A stretch of DNA of 64,000 nucleotides, taken from NCBI GenBank assembly GCA_030141605.1, contig JAQGDQ010000023.1, forward strand, positions 793,328 through 857,327. The letters run 5' to 3'. The position numbers and the translations under genes are program-made. Origin of the DNA: Tubiluchus corallicola. Taxonomy: Eukaryota > Priapulida > Priapulimorpha > Priapulimorphida > Tubiluchidae. The first letter of the stretch is position 1. Every line of letters begins with the position of its first letter. Shown here piece after piece: positions 1-12,400 of the stretch. The notes under the pieces are model-generated. The model saw only the letters and a program-made list of their open reading frames with translations, ran no database searches and was not told where the DNA came from.

Positions 1-3000
1 CTCAACCGGACTACGTTTAGAACGCTGAGATGGGCTACTGGTTCTGATTGGAGTCTTGGGCATTTCTTTCACCATAGACCTACTGTTTCCACTTTCACAA
101 GCAGGTAATGTTTCTACAAGAAAATAGCCAATATTATAGTTACCAGAGTTAGATTTAGTTGTTAAGAAGATATGTACGTATAACTTCACAACATAGACCA
201 CTACATTTTGTTTGTACAAACACTACTACAGTAGAAATTAAATGACAATTAACTATAATAGTCAATGACACACATAAATAATGATATCAATGGTATATGT
301 AGTCAAAAGTGACTTATATCAAGCAAATGAGATAAATGTGTAAACACAGTGTAGTTCTGTATGCTACAGAATAATAGTAAATGCTACGATTACAAAACAC
401 AGCATTCACAAAATTGTGCAGAAAATGTCAATGACAGTTTATATATAAAAAATATTTGCCTTGAGACGGCTCAGGTTTTGATGCCTGCTGTCGATGTTTG
501 GGCACGTAAATTGCTTGAGCAGGACGACGTGAACGTTTAACAGTCTTCTCACTCAAGCAACTCAATGACTGCTTCTCTGCATTATTGCACGTTGAAGTAT
601 CGTCGCTCATAACAGGTGACTGTTTCATAAAACGCTTGGTTTGATTAGGGGACAGCTCTGAAACATCGCTCTGAACAAGCGACTGTTTTGCTACATCGTT
701 GCTTTGATTAGGTGAAGGTTTTCCAGCACTGTTGCTTTGATTAGGTGAATGTTTTCCAACATTATTGCTTTGATTAGGTGACTGTTTTCCAACATTGTTG
801 CTTTGATTAGGTGAATGTTTTCCAACATTATTGCTTTGATTAGGTGACTGTTTTCCAACATTGTTGCTTTGATTAGGTGAATGTTTTCCAATATTATTGC
901 TTTGATTAGGTGACTGTTTTCCAACATTGTTGATTTGATTAGGAGACTTCTTCGCAGTATCATTGCACTTCACTGCCGTATTGCTCTGACGAATATCAAT
1001 CTTCATTGGACTTTCTTCCCCAGTTTCTTCATTACTTGTACTGAAAATAGCAAGGAAACTAATTAAAAAAGACAAAAGTAATAATAAACCCACTTATTTA
1101 GCCTGTATCAAATTAAAATTTTGGTATTCAGCTGTTAGACACTAAATATATCACAAATCAAACAATTTCATTTTGCTGATTATTGATAATATTGTTTTTA
1201 GTTGAAATCTGTTTAGTGTCAAGCCACCTACTACTGACAGATCAAAATCATATTTTTTATGTAAGCTATAAAATAAACTAGGGCATAGAAAAAGTCTGTC
1301 ACACAAATCAGACAGTTATAGCTAGACAGCCAATGAATTAACTAAAAACTAATACGATTACATTAACACTATTCTAGTTAAAGAAATGAATACTTTAGAA
1401 GGCATACAAAAATCTCATTATTGTTTAAATTTAATAATCGTTTCATCAACATTAATTGATGTAGCATAAATCAATAATGCTGATGACATCTTACTATAAC
1501 ATCGTCAAGCCAGCAAGGCTTCATTCATGAAAACTGCAAAAAAATTCAAAAAAAATCCCTGTTTATACCCACCTAATCATATCATCAATTTTCTTCCTGT
1601 GACGTGGAGTGTACAATTCCCTGTCTGGTCGTTTTGAGGGTTTCTTTGCAGGTCTACGGGCACGTTTCTCTTTCTCTGATTTTGAAATTGTTGTCTCGTC
1701 AGCTTGAGTGCCTGATAATGAAATCAGTACTTATCTATTTATGAATTGTTTGTTAAGCTTTTACGAAAGTTCAACAAAAAAGGTTTAATGGTTTATTTTA
1801 AGCTCAAGGTGATTTTTTGCCAATAAATCATAGCATTTTTAAGCAGTGATCGCTCAATAGCAAAACCTGCATGTTATCTCATTAGAGGAACAAAGTTGCC
1901 CCGAAGAGATTGACATACTTTAAGACTATTGCACTGACAATTAAGATGATACTGAATCACTGTGAAAAAGCAGCTACTGTCTTACAAAGTATCTGGTTAG
2001 AAGTAGTAAAAAATTAATTTTTGACTGACAAGATTAAAATTTTTCTGTGATAATACAAACTTTAAATAAGCATATAGTCAACAAAATACCACGCAACATA
2101 TTTACAATTTTAATTGGTGAAAAAGTTTTGCACATTTTTAGCTTCATTTTACAGTTTATCTCACAGAGTTCTACTTTCGCACTGTGAATTTTATATTCAC
2201 ATTCAGTGAATAAACAAAAATTCAGATACAGATATACTCAAAGACTGTGAAGAACTACCAGCCACAAGCAGGAAATTAAACAAACACGCGTTAATTATTA
2301 TTGTTATTATCTAACTGGCCATCACTGGTGCTTATCGATTACTTGCAGCTTAGCAGTGCAGCACTCATAATTACAGTATAATTGTTTTTGTGCAATTCTT
2401 TAAAAAATTGTAAAAAATCCAAATATGTACAGTTACTGATCCAAAAATTTATAGTTATAAGCTTAATCTATGCCCTACCACTGTTAAAGGTATCAAATTC
2501 CTTTATAACAATAAACCATTGTTATGAATGGCATAACTACAAACTGGCAACCAGTAGTTAGTGGAGTCCCCAGGTACCCTTAGTGGCCCTTACAGCTTTC
2601 TTATTTTTATAAACGACATTACTAATTGTGTATCTCTGCATACAAGCATCCCTTTATTAGTATGATCTTAAGCCCTATCGCCCAATCTGGGGTGACTTTG
2701 ACCAATTTATTTTACAAAATGATCTCAATGAAATTGGTGCAATGAATGGTTAAGACTTGAGAGAAGTAAAGGTTGCTTACACATGTGGAATAAATCTCAC
2801 ACACTATATTATATCAGTGATGGAGTCATAGAAGAGAAATCTGTTGCACGTGATTTAGGCAGTTACAGATCCAATAACATAATGCTGAACACCCATGTTA
2901 ATCATATAATAGCTGAGGCGAATCGCTGAATTGGTATGATCAAACGTTGTGTCATTTCAAGATCTGCTAATGCGATAGTCCCTCTATACACAAAGCAGTC

Positions 3001-4108
3001 GTTCATCTTATTTTAGAATTTGCATCAGTAGTATGGTCACCACAGGATAAAGCTCTGAAAGATGATTTGGAGAAAACTCAAAACATATGTGTGAGGTTAG
3101 CCCACGATGCAGATCTTGCAATGATGTCCACTTTGGAACAACACCGATCTTGTCAATTGTTATAAAATTATGAAAGGAACCTCAGTTTTACAAGAACAAG
3201 ATTTCATCTCAAGATCACACAGAGAACTATGAGGCCGTGATTCAAAACTCTTCATAGAATATAGCCGAACCAACATCCGTTCTCATTTTTTTGCCTCTCG
3301 TGTGACCTCTCGTGTGACATCCGTGGAACTCACTCTTAGCTGATACTGTAAATGCACCATTTATCGATAAATTTAAAATGAATATGAGATGGGACCATAC
3401 AAGAGTTGAACTCTAGGTCCTGATCTCATTGTAAAGAAGACAGATTACTCTAGAACCGAAAAAAGTAGCGATGGATGGAACTGACAGTTATAGTATAGTT
3501 GGGCACTTCCTTGGGGGCAACTATAATAAGTATCACTGCTTATAATATCAAACGCGATTTTCCTATGCAATTCTCATTAACATTACATGACAACCTGGTT
3601 TTAGACTATTTTACACAGTAAATTATACAAACTATTAATGCGTTTGTAATATTGCTGCAACTTACTTTTAAATAAATAAGGTAATAAAATATGTGTTTTA
3701 AGACATCTCTGGAGTCACAAATCCGCTAACGTAACCCTTGCTATCACTTTAGACCACAAACATAAAACCCCAAACCCGATTTACGATTTGTTAATGTTAG
3801 ATCACGCAGTTACTTTGTTGGATTATATAATGTAAGTCATAGATGCCTTGACTTGTGAATGTATTTTTGTTTCATGACATTACCTCAAAACGTAATTAAT
3901 AAATTTTACCTGCACGTATAAACTCGATTAAGCATAGAGAAGATAATAATTAATAGGTCAATAAAAAACACGAAGTTGACTACGGAAACTTACCATCAAC
4001 GCCATATGCAGAGTAATGTAAGTCAGCTGCCATTTTATTTAATGTGCCGTATGAAACAAAAACAATATCTAGGCTAGAATCAGAGCTATTTCCATCACCT
4101 TCGTCCAT
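1..4108 (-). CDS. EJC-binding-motif protein, R3HCC1L-like (5' part; continues past left edge)
   Basis: Four exons were joined by eye: 4108-3994, 1711-1573, 1040-460 and 113 to the window edge. Phases are 1, 2, 1 and agree at each junction. The ATG at 4108 has A at -3 and G at +4; the open frame further upstream lacks an ATG. Exon 1 is acidic and Ser-rich (MDEGDGNSSDSS). Exon 2 ends with KRPDRELYTPRHRKK and exon 3 with RRPAQAIYVPKHRQQ. Both fit the R-P-x3-[LI]-Y-x-P motif by which UPF3, SMG6 and R3HCC1L contact the exon junction complex. Exon 3 also holds about eleven 11-residue repeats (K[QH]SPNQSNNVG). The third intron needs a GC-AG donor (CTCAAG then GCAAAT); without it the frame stops at 428. 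An old LINE lies antisense in intron 1. Gene structure is fairly sure. The family is inferred from the motifs only, because the expected R3H or RNA-binding part is not visible here. Confidence 0.6.
689..952 (-). repeat. 33-bp coding minisatellite
   Basis: Eight well-conserved 33-bp units encode K-[KQHP]-S-P-N-Q-[SI]-N-N-[VI]-G inside exon 3 of the R3HCC1L-like gene. About three more decayed units continue down to position 590. Residue 2 alternates Q and H, so the true period is a 66-bp pair. The unit length keeps the frame. Confidence 0.9.
2495..3425 (+). mobile_element. Decayed non-LTR retrotransposon (CR1/jockey-like), RT C-terminal half
   Basis: Read across frameshifts and stops, the plus strand gives the end of a LINE reverse transcriptase. 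It shows a WQPVVSGVP segment, then a frameshift and a GPYSFLIFINDI-like block, then V-Y-D-D-L where Y-A-D-D would be expected. Next come a DLGSYRSNN block, an AEANR-IGMIKR block, a VWSPQDKALKDDLEKTQN thumb-like segment, and a final K-M-N-M-R-W-D-H-T-R-V-E-L before a stop near 3413. It lies antisense in intron 1 of the R3HCC1L-like gene and is clearly dead. Confidence 0.75.
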
Positions 4109-4458
4109 AATCGACGAAACGTAAACGATTAAAAAGGAATATCTTTCAAATCTTTGAAAAATGGTGTTTAACGTGCATAAGCAGTCAACTTCGTACTTCA
4201 CGAATATTTAATGTTTGCAGTCAAATCGCAGAAAGCACAGAACCATAGATATTCATGATACAAGGCGTCAGTATCAAATCAAAATCTTCAAGTAAACCAG
4301 CCACTAAAATAGAAGAGTAATAATATTGAAATAATCAAAGATGAAAATTTAATAGATAATACAAAAATCAAAATAGAAACAAAAGTAAAAGAAATGGATC
4401 TGATATTAAAGAAATATAAAACAGAAAATTATCACAAAAGGAATGGAGATGATGCTTG

Positions 4459-4890
4459 AAGAAAATGCAAATACCCAGGCAGTCTTCTAGCAACTGATGA
4501 AGATCTAGCAAGAAGAAAAATATTAACACTAGCTGCATATTCCAAATTAACAAAAAATTTTGAAAGTAAGACGATCAGTCTAGAAACAAAGTTAAGAATC
4601 TTTGCTGCACTTGTGGAAACGGTATTTCTCTACAACTTAGAATTATGGACAATCAACGCACAACACAAATCAGAAATTGATGCGTTTCAAAGAACAAACT
4701 ACAGAAACATTCAAGGAATAAAATGGCTAAAGAAAAGGCTATGAATAAATCTATATAATAAAGTCAAGGCAGGGAAATAGACAGTTAAAATCAAAAGGAG
4801 AAGATTGAGAGGACATAAGTTATATGACAGCCCATTGAAATTAGCTTTCAAAGGAGACTATAAGAAGAAAAGAAACCGCAACAGCTGACT
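4459..4890 (+). mobile_element. Decayed LINE C-terminal fragment
   Basis: The frame from 4459 reads K-Y-P-G-S-L-L-A-T-D-E-D-L then KLRIFAALVETVFLYNLELW and IDAFQRTNYRNIQGIKW. This is the usual post-RT region of LINE ORF2 proteins of the K-I-F-N-A-L-V-E-P type. Frame stops near 4741 and 4779 break it, and the trailing R-R-R-L-R-G-H segment follows. It belongs to a different lineage from the 2.5-kb relic. It sits just upstream of the first exon of the R3HCC1L-like gene, in opposite orientation. Confidence 0.7.
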
Positions 4891-5356
4891 TACATAAATT
4901 TCATCCAAAAAAATCTTATCAGCACGCCATTGTATATAGATATCAATACAGAGACATGGGAAGTTGCAGGTGACAGGGCAGCATGGACTAAAATGATTGC
5001 AAGTTTCATGTCAGAAGACGTGTGATTCCAGAGATGATGACGATAAATAGTATTGCAAGAGATGGTAAACAGTCAGGGAAAACGTGTAAATATATGAGCA
5101 CTCTTCTAAACACTGAAGTTGATATTAAAAATAGAAGACAGCAAACAATTGGTACTTTTCTTTAGCGCGAGAATGTACTAGCCATAAATATTTATAATAC
5201 AACGTAAGTCCTGTGGTATTAACTAAAAAGAAATTAAGTCTTAACATAAGACTTTGATTATTTAATGCACACGTTAGCACTATACCTATGTACAACAGTG
5301 AACAGTGAAAATGGGACCAATTACTCAAGAAATATAGATTGACACATTTCATGGAT

Positions 5357-5357
5357 A

Positions 5358-5441
<84 letters not shown>

Positions 5442-5454
5442 TACTATTATTATT
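5357..5454. repeat. (ATT)n microsatellite
   Basis: About 30 uninterrupted ATT units, ending in a slightly varied CTACTATTATTATT. Open frames across it (poly-Leu or poly-Asn) are artefacts of the repeat. Confidence 0.95.
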
Positions 5455-5518
5455 GGTTATTGTTTTCATTATCATTTTTATCATTTTTATTACCCTTTCC
5501 ATGCGTCCTGGCACCCTC

Positions 5519-6003
<485 letters not shown>

Positions 6004-6078
6004 ATGGAAAGGTTCATACAATAACAAAACATGTACGCAGAACGTACGTTAGCAGTTCTATTCCATAATATATGTCAC

Positions 6079-6258
6079 TTATCCCTCTTTCTCTTTATTC
6101 CCTCTCCCTCTCTATTCCTCTTTTGCTCTATTTCTCCCGAATATCTCTCCTTCTCGTCCTCTCCTGTCCCCTCTCTCTTTCTCTCTTCTTTCTCTCTCTA
6201 TCCCTCACATCTTCTTTATCTTTTCTTTTTCTCTCCTTTCTTCTCTCTCCCTCTCACT
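6079..6258. repeat. Polypyrimidine CT-rich tract
   Basis: About 180 bases of degenerate CTCTCTTTCT sequence on the plus strand, followed by GATGATGAC-type trinucleotide repeats at 6329-6384. No gene is seen. Confidence 0.8.
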
Positions 6259-6384
6259 GCATTGTGTAATTTGCTGTATATAATCACTTCAAATTCAATT
6301 GATTTTCATAGCATTGAAATAAAGTTTAATAATGATGATGATGTTGATGACGATGATGATGACGATGATGATCATGATGATAAG

Positions 6385-7945
6385 AATAAAAAATAGATTT
6401 GTGAATATCTTGTGGCCAACATTTACCCAGAAATTGCGAAATTTTTTACATGTTCTTTTATGACAGGACCAAATCTTAGTTCATTATCAAGATAAGCGTC
6501 TGAGATGAAATATTGAACTGGCAGAATTTCACAAGCTGCAAATGCACAAGGTTTCATGTGCACCGTTTCATAGATTAGGTCAAAAACACACAGTAAAAGT
6601 TTGCAATGGGTTTCAAATGCGGTGAGTGCATGTGCAAATTATCGCATTGTACATTTCATGAACATTGTTTAACATAAACACATAATAATTTTGTTAATTT
6701 AAAACTTTCTGATAAATGTGACATGAGTCACACGCATGCGTCAAAAACGCACAAGTAAACTGTACATGCGATGCGATTCTATGACTTAAGCGTTACACGC
6801 ATGCACAAGTCGCATGTTCTAATTTCTTGCGACATCGGTAAACGGGACGCAGGAGTCCTGTCGAACAGGCAAGTGAGATATGGTCAAGTGTTCAGTTCAC
6901 TTCGAAGAACGATAATAACATTGATAACAGCACGGCATCCCCTGTGGACTGGTGGCAAAGCAATCGACGTCTAACATGACGTCAATCATTTTCGTTGACT
7001 GCCCAATCAGCGTGCCAAGTTAATTCACACTCCTGCAAAGCTTAATTAACGTTTAATTAATTAATGTAGATAAATGTTCGGGACATTTAGCTACAGCTCC
7101 GTCTAACACTGTTATGAAAAATACTCAACTTTTCATTAGTTAGCGGGAGAAATATTGGCCTGGTTCTAGACTTCATTATTGTCAATTGAAATTGCAAGCG
7201 AGTTGGTGGAAATGCATAGCCTAGTTTCGTTTATAGGACGAAATGCACAACGCTTATGTCTATGACTTGCTGATTAAACCATTTTGTAATCAAAGAAATA
7301 CCCAGTTTAGTTTTGTTTATGGCTTTGCAAGTTAAGTAAAAACAACTTGATTAACTTTAAATAAGGTCAAAACAAAATGTTTTCTTTTCTGGCCTGTTTT
7401 TATAAACCTCAATCAGATTTTCACAGTTAAAATTAATTAAAATGTGGTCAAAACCGATATTATATATTAATGTAATATTAGTTAATTTTACGCTATTTTT
7501 TGTTTATAGTCATGGTTAAAAGATGCCATTGGGACTTATGTAACTCAATATAAGGGTCGTCGATGGAATGAAACAATCAAATTTATTCCATTTCCATAGC
7601 CTAACAAACGGAAAAAATTCAAAAACTGAATAAATCTTACAGACGAGCACATGATGTTAATATCGCAGTCATGATATGTTTAAAGGCAAGAGAGACTTAA
7701 TATTTTTGTTTCTCATTTATTGTAAAGCAAGGCTAACTGGCTAAGTTTCTTTTTTATTATACTTATGTCTCTGTATTTTGTAGTGCCTTGAAACTTCGTC
7801 TCTACATTTTGTTTAAATTGGAAAGTCATTTTTGGCTACTTGAAGTGTTAATTTCGTGTAAAAATAGCTGCTGCTCTGCAAATTTGCGTTTATGGAAAAG
7901 TGCAATCAGTTTATCTGCTGATTAGACATTAGATGTGACTGTCAT
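6385..7945. other. Intergenic, no feature found
   Basis: AT-rich DNA without a long open frame, RNA-like structure or recognisable element. CGCATG-type words recur at 6729-6830 without clear spacing. Confidence 0.5.
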
Positions 7946-7948
7946 GTT

Positions 7949-8267
7949 GTTTAGTTTAGTTTAGTTTAGTTTAGTTCAGTTCAGCTCAGTTCAGTTCAGT
8001 TCAGTTCAGTTCCAGTTCCAGTTCCAGTTCCAGTTCCAGTTTCAGTTTCAGTTTCAGTTTCAGTTCCAGTTCCAGTTTCAGTTCCAGTTCCAGTTCCAGT
8101 TTCAGTTCCAGTTCCAGTTCCAGTTTCAGTTTCAGTTTCGGTTCCAGTTCAGTTCAGTTCAGTTCAGTTCAGTTCAGTTCAGTTCAGTTCAGTTCAGTTC
8201 AGTTCAGTTCAGTTCAGTTCAGTTCAGTTCAGTTCAGTTCAGTTCATTTCATTTCAGTTCAGTTCAG
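7949..8267. repeat. Pentamer/hexamer satellite (TTTAG / TTCAG / TTCCAG)
   Basis: The tract starts as TTTAG units and turns into TTCAG units from about 7975. It becomes TTCCAG and TTTCAG hexamers at about 8008-8145, then returns to TTCAG to 8267. The order pentamer-hexamer-pentamer is visible directly. Confidence 0.95.
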
Positions 8268-9437
8268 ACAGTTGTTGTCCAGATGAGCTGTTGTGCCGAA
8301 TGCCGCCTAGCGTGCTGACGTGCAGCGGAGGCGGAGCGATAGACCAATATGTTTGACGTCAATTGGGCAACATTGATATCAGGTATCGCAAATATGATAT
8401 ACACAACATTAATCAGTATCTGATTGTGTGATTTAACTTTATTTATATTAACTGTTGAAGTTTTGTTCCTTTTATAAATCATTCAATGGGATTGAAAAAT
8501 AAGCAGTATTTTGGAGTTCTACACTAGTAATACTACTGTGGTAATTTATCTACAAAGATACTACACATCGTAAGAGACACTAAACAGTTGGAAAATAAAT
8601 CTACATTTGACACAGCACTGGTCGACACACGCACGCCTATGACACACCGTGTAAATAGGCCCTAACTAGCGAATGATGAATGCATGTAACAGGGAAGAAC
8701 TAGCTGCGCGAACGCAAAATTAGTTTCGCGGTTCTAATTCTTTCACGTCAGTTATTCTTGAAAAAATAATATGTTCCATTTCAATATTTTATAGGTAGAT
8801 TGCTTTTGAGCTATTGGGCCTATAGCTCAATATGGAATCATTTTCCTTTAAATAAAAATTGTAATTATATGCAGACACATAAAATAAATTAGATCACTTT
8901 TTATGTCGTTTGGGGACCGGAGCTTTGTTGCTGTAAACTTTCCTGTACAAAAATTAACGTGGAAAACAGTTGTAATAATGAGTGAGAGCTAAATAGTTTT
9001 ATTGAACACGAAAAAGATTACTATATTACAAATACCAACAGGACACTTATTAACAGTGTTATTGTGCTACGCAACTGGTCTAGTAAGGTTGTAACAATTA
9101 CAATACAGGCCAAATTTTCACTTGAACTGTGACTGTGACAATACAGTTACTATATTTTTTCGTTTCGTGATTTGATTCCCATTTGTTTGTTAACGCTTGT
9201 TAATTTGCCAATAAACGCGAAGAGGTGAAAACTCGTTCTTGCTAGACAAAGTGGGATTAGGTTTATATATTGTCTGACATTTTTAACTTGTTACGTTGTT
9301 TAGGATCAAATCGCAGTATCATTAATGGTAAATAAATATACGCCTAATTTCTGCAAGTAAAAGGTAAAAAACCTGCTTTTTAGTTAGATGTATTAAACTA
9401 ACGAAAAACTCTGTATGGTTTTTTGAAATTTGCAATA
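8268..9437. other. Intergenic, no feature found
   Basis: No coding, RNA or repeat signal could be supported between the satellite and the last exon of the first microseminoprotein-like gene. Its 3' UTR and poly(A) site should lie in the right part of this stretch, but no convincing signal was singled out. Confidence 0.4.
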
Positions 9438-12400
9438 TTAGTTTTCATCTGGTCCAAATGTTGCGATAGTGTTCTCTAGATACCTGTAAAACAAAGAAAA
9501 CAAGAACATAGCAGCATACCAAAAAATTTAGAGATACAACATTACATTTTCCATAGTTTGCTGTCAGGTATCAAAAATCTTGAATGGCAATATGAATTTT
9601 ATTAAATTTTGATAAAGTTATTTCTGACTAGAAGACTTAGCAAGTAGAAACTACTGAAACGAAATGCATCTGACGGGTTTATTTTTAATTATTTTAACTG
9701 TTAATTTAAAATAAAGCAATAAATTGCTTCGAAACTTTTTCAACAAACGAAAATTAGATGAAATGTAAAATAAATTCTATAAGAGACTGTGAATCGCACT
9801 TCGCATTAATTTACTGAAACTTATAACTGTTCGTCGATGGCATACTATAAGAGTGAATAAAAATTTAATATCCAAAGGTAAACAACATTACAAGTGGACC
9901 AAGCAGCATGTAGCGAAATACAAGCTACAATAAATCAGCACAAGCACAAGAGAATTATTGCACAACCAGCAATAACTAGCAAACTAGCACAAGCGCAACT
10001 ATCAATAACTAGCACAAGCACAGCAGAAATACATTCACAAGCTCGACCACCAATATTTAGTACAAGCACAACTCAGCAGTAAACCAACGATTAGGCCAAA
10101 CACAGCAGAACTACATTACCAGCACAACAAACAATAACCGACACAAACATAACAAAACTGAATTCACTAGCACAATCATCAATAACTAGCACAAGGACAA
10201 ATGGACTATGTTATCTACAAGCACATTAATAACTAGAAGCAGATAGTCGTCGTGGTCGATGAAAACTTGGGGTATTCATGTCATACTGTATTTAAACCGT
10301 TGGTTGTTTACAACAGATAAAAACGTTGACCATTACATCGTCTCTGACTGCCTGTGTTAATTGTAAACTGTCACTATTCGAGCATCTTTGAAACGTTTTA
10401 GATTCCAGTACAAAGTGAAAAAAGACAGCAGCTTTTTTGTCAATGCAGTGCTACCAAAGAGAGCAAGCGTTGTGAGCTCATAAAATTGTGTTCTGGGATC
10501 TATTCTGAGTCAATATTTGCATTAATTGGCACAGCAGTGACATTACCAGTAGACAGGTTGATTAAGAAGGGTGTCAAAGTGTTTCTTCCATCTGACCGAA
10601 ATGGCCCATTTTTCTAAAATCTAAATCCACAAGCACAACCAACAATAACCAGCGAAACAAAACCACGTCTACACGCACAATCAACAATAACCAGCGAAAC
10701 AAAACCACGTCTACACGCACAATCAACAATAACCAGCGAAACAAAACCACGTCTACACGCACAATCAACAATAACCAGTGAAACAAAACCACGTCTACAC
10801 GCACAATCAACAATAATTAGCCCAATCACAAGCAGCGCTAATTAGCATAAGCACAAGCTCATGAGAACTACATTTGCAAGCTCAGCTAGCATTAAGTAAC
10901 ACAAACGCAACAAAAATACATTCATTAGCACAACCACAAATTACTAACACAACAGAATTACATCCATGTGATAAGAACCTCGTGTACTATTTGCAAAGAA
11001 ACTAATTTCAAGGCAATGTCAAAATTAAACTCAAACCTAATGTAATCCTCTTTATTCCACATTGCATCACGGTCTTTGCATAATATAACATCGCAACAGT
11101 CTGGGTAGCGTTTTTCAGTGAATCTTGTTGTATAACAACCGGGTTTATTAATTGGTGCCATCTTACCACAGCTGAAAAAGAAATAACATTTTATATTACA
11201 TGGGAGTTTATTGTGGGAGTTAGCTATTTGTGCAGTTGTTGGAAACTGTTGCCATCTAATTCTAGTTTCGTAAGATTTCTACTAGCTTATTTAGCCTGTA
11301 ACATAATTGTATGGTCCAGTGAGTGCATACCTGCATATTCTTTTCCTACTCTGAAATAATAGTTGCTGTGAAGCCTGAGCAAGTGTTCATAGCTTTAGGG
11401 TTATGCTCAAAATTCTGGCTGTAACTGAGTTCTAGTTTTGCTAAAATGTGGCAAAATGCAACAGTTTTTATCTTATATTTATGTATTAAAATAAACTTTT
11501 TTGGTTGGCGCACTCAAATCAGAATTGTGTGAATGTGACCAAAAAAAGTATGCCACTGCCATCTAAGCTGATTTTAATCAATCTAAAGGTAATTTAAAGT
11601 CCATTTAAATTGAAGTTACGTTTTGGTGGTATAGGACCATCCTCTGACACCGGCCTGTATGATTTAGTTTTTTGATTTTGTGATCTGTTTTATGTTCACT
11701 GGATATGTCTTTCCTTATGCCATAAGGTATATAAATAACGAATTTTTAGAAGTGTAGCTAAATTTTATTTCCGTCTTGGATTTTGCATCTTTTGGTGGCA
11801 GGTTTGGCAACTTCCTTTATATTTTTTCTATTTTGAGACAGAATTCATCACATGTCCATTCAAAACTGACGAAAGTAAGAGTAACAGTAGCAGAACTGAC
11901 CTGCTCCAAAGCTTGTTCTGGTTAATGTGCTATTCGTTGGCTGGTTTATTGTTTTCTGCTTGTAGTTGTAAGTCAAGCTCTAGGCGCATCTACGACCTTT
12001 TTTAATTGTTTATTTTTATTTTAGGTGTAAATCAATACACAAAGTACTGTGTAAAACAAATAAACAATGCAGAATATCTTTAGGTAGTACATACAGACAG
12101 TGCATCCACATCAACATTATTTTAACTTATTCATTTAGTTTTTGTAATTATTTTAGTAAGGTAACTTTATTTAAACCAAATAATCTTGCAGTTACTTATT
12201 GAATCGTAATGGCATTTGCTGTTACTAAGTAAATCCGATCATGTGATTGTTTTTTAATGTAATGGTGTTTTTTATTGCAATGGTTTAAAAATTACAATTG
12301 AATTGCCTATTTATATCCAAAGTTATATTCATAACTACTGGAGATTTGCTAATGCTGCTTTTGTAATTGTATTGGTGCTCTAATTGCAATGGCGCTCATT

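Noticed and set aside
689-952. CRISPR-like regular spacing
   Set aside because: The units are directly adjacent with no unique spacers, lie in a coding exon, and the genome is animal.
691-963. 90-codon second frame over the 33-bp repeat
   Set aside because: Open only because the repeat unit is a multiple of three; the splice-consistent frame is the other one.
10574-10829. Two overlapping minus-strand frames
   Set aside because: Generated by the 42-bp minisatellite inside an intron.
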